Shown one piece after another: positions 5,115-5,551 of a DNA stretch of 5,551 nucleotides (the first letter of the stretch is position 1; each line of letters begins with the position of its first letter). The stretch is from NCBI GenBank assembly GCA_025964055.1, contig JAOPZP010000037.1, positions 1 to 5,551 of the forward strand, written 5' to 3'. The DNA is from Conexibacter sp. (GTDB taxonomy: Bacteria; Actinomycetota; Thermoleophilia; Solirubrobacterales; Solirubrobacteraceae). Under the pieces are notes generated by a model. The model was given only the letters and a program-made list of their open reading frames with translations, did not search any database and was not told where the DNA came from. The position numbers and the translations under genes were made by a program.

Positions 5115-5427
5115 TCGACCCTTCGCGACGGACGAGGGCCGCGACCGTGCGCTCCAGCGCCTCGAGGCGCTCGGCGAACGACGGGTCCTCGTCCTCGCGC
5201 AGCACCGCGCGGCTGACGTCGCTGACCGTGAACCACGCGTAGGGCAGCCCGCAGGCGGCGGCGATCACGCGCAGGTGCGACTCGTCGGCGCGCCCGCGGA
5301 CGGTCCCGAGGTCCTTCAGGGTGGAGCGGCTCATCGGCGTCCGCGCGGCGAGATCGTCCCAGCTGCGGATGTCGGCCAGCGCCATGGCCGCACGGATGCG
5401 GCGACGGATCTCTTCCTGATCGGGCAC
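4954..5427 (-). CDS. XRE-like HTH regulator with coiled-coil segment
   Basis: The open frame encodes 157 aa. Residues 6-64 form a Cro/CI-like helix-turn-helix: IRRRIRAAMALADIRSWDDL, then ARTPMSRSTLKDLGTVRGRA, then HLRVIAAACGLPYAWFTV. Residues 80-102 (EDPSFAERLEALERTVAALVRRE) have heptad-like leucine/valine spacing and are probably a dimerising coiled coil. Residues from about 105 on are Gly/Pro/Ser/Arg-rich, have weaker G/C third positions, and lie antisense to the 88-aa gene. This tail may be a read-on extension and not a conserved domain. The GTG start at 5427 is chosen because it keeps helix 1. ATG 5385 would cut it. No clear ribosome site is visible at either. The layout (short HTH plus coiled coil) resembles small phage- or mobile-element-type regulators, but no such element is seen. 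Regulatory targets are unknown, with the divergent promoter region to its right the obvious candidate. Confidence 0.75.
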   Translation of the reverse strand: MPDQEEIRRRIRAAMALADIRSWDDLAARTPMSRSTLKDLGTVRGRADESHLRVIAAACGLPYAWFTVSDVSRAVLREDEDPSFAERLEALERTVAALVRREGSISAGPGAGRAEDGPPPAPPGALGRRLQERAPSPGSPGRSGSSPGPGSPPGSGG

Positions 5428-5465
5428 GTCTGCCGCGACCGTACGGGGACAGATTCGGTCAGGAG

Positions 5466-5495
5466 TTGACAGACGACGTCCGTTCAGGCTAGTTT
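5466..5495 (+). promoter_or_regulatory. Strong predicted rightward promoter for a gene beyond the window
   Basis: TTGACA (5466-5471) is a perfect -35 consensus, and TAGTTT (5490-5495) fits TANNNT with an 18-nt spacer. The expected start is near 5502. No start codon with a ribosome site follows before 5551, so the gene lies outside the window and has a leader of at least 45-50 nt. Confidence 0.6.
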
Positions 5496-5514
5496 CGGCT
5501 GATACTGTTGAGAA
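5486..5514 (-). promoter_or_regulatory. Candidate leftward promoter of the XRE-like gene
   Basis: On the minus strand TTCTCA (5514-5509), a 17-nt spacer and TAGCCT (5491-5486) form a plausible but weaker promoter. Its -10 overlaps the -10 of the rightward promoter at the central CTAG, so the two promoters would be face to face and mutually exclusive. A start near 5479 gives a leader of about 50 nt. Confidence 0.35.
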
Positions 5515-5551
5515 CCGACAGGGACAGCGCGACAGCCGGCCCGAAGCGCGG

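Larger units (their letters stand above)
5448..5535 (+). repeat. Cluster of five GACAG motifs in the divergent promoter region
   Basis: GACAG occurs at 5448-5452, 5468-5472, 5517-5521, 5523-5527 and 5531-5535, all in the same orientation. The last three are packed at 6- and 8-bp steps, and one overlaps the rightward -35 box. By base composition well under one copy is expected in 88 bp. They could be half-sites for the XRE-like regulator or simple sequence drift. Confidence 0.4.

Noticed and set aside
5445..5452. GGGGACAG as a stray half of the left-end palindrome array
   Set aside because: Only 8 bp match, there is no second arm, and the surrounding GACAG motifs explain it as well.

Overview
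The window is a very GC-rich, densely packed stretch of bacterial chromosome. Strong G/C at third codon positions, TTGAC-type -35 and TANNNT -10 boxes, and a probable F420-dependent luciferase-like oxidoreductase all point to an actinobacterium. A Thermoleophilia/Solirubrobacterales-type organism is my guess from overall style and is not proven. I see no rRNA, tRNA, insertion sequence, CRISPR or phage structural gene.

Layout. Positions 1-203 hold a tandem array of a 28-bp unit, each unit built around the odd palindrome TGGGGAC-T-GTCCCCA. The array is cut by the left edge of the window. Next comes a glutarate/glutaryl-CoA module. A family III (CaiB/BaiF) CoA-transferase gene on the minus strand (216-1325) is divergent from a well-supported glutaryl-CoA dehydrogenase gene, gcdH (1381-2574, plus). 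The gcdH gene overlaps a GntR/FCD regulator gene (2571-3242) by ATGA. The 55-bp divergent gap carries one near-perfect 14-bp palindrome between the -35 and -10 boxes of a predicted transferase promoter. The simplest reading is that the transferase makes glutaryl-CoA from glutarate, GcdH oxidises and decarboxylates it to crotonyl-CoA, and the GntR protein senses a pathway metabolite.

Convergent to this module, with a 12-bp gap, is a luciferase-like (probably F420-dependent) oxidoreductase gene (3255-4172, minus). It is divergent from a small winged-helix ArsR-type regulator gene (4368-4832, plus). The 195-bp gap between them carries three ordered sequence elements: an inverted repeat at the oxidoreductase promoter, a 9-bp direct repeat with 20-bp spacing, and a perfect 9-8-9 inverted repeat overlapping the -35 box of the regulator promoter. 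An unrecognised 88-aa gene follows (4848-5114, plus). It runs tail to tail into an XRE-like HTH/coiled-coil regulator gene (4954-5427, minus), overlapping it by 161 bp. The right end (5428-5551) looks like a further divergent promoter region with five GACAG motifs and a strong rightward promoter for a gene outside the window.

The enzymes belong to known families. The parts least explained by known annotation are the palindromic tandem array, the ordered operators, and the small 88-aa/XRE pair at the right end.
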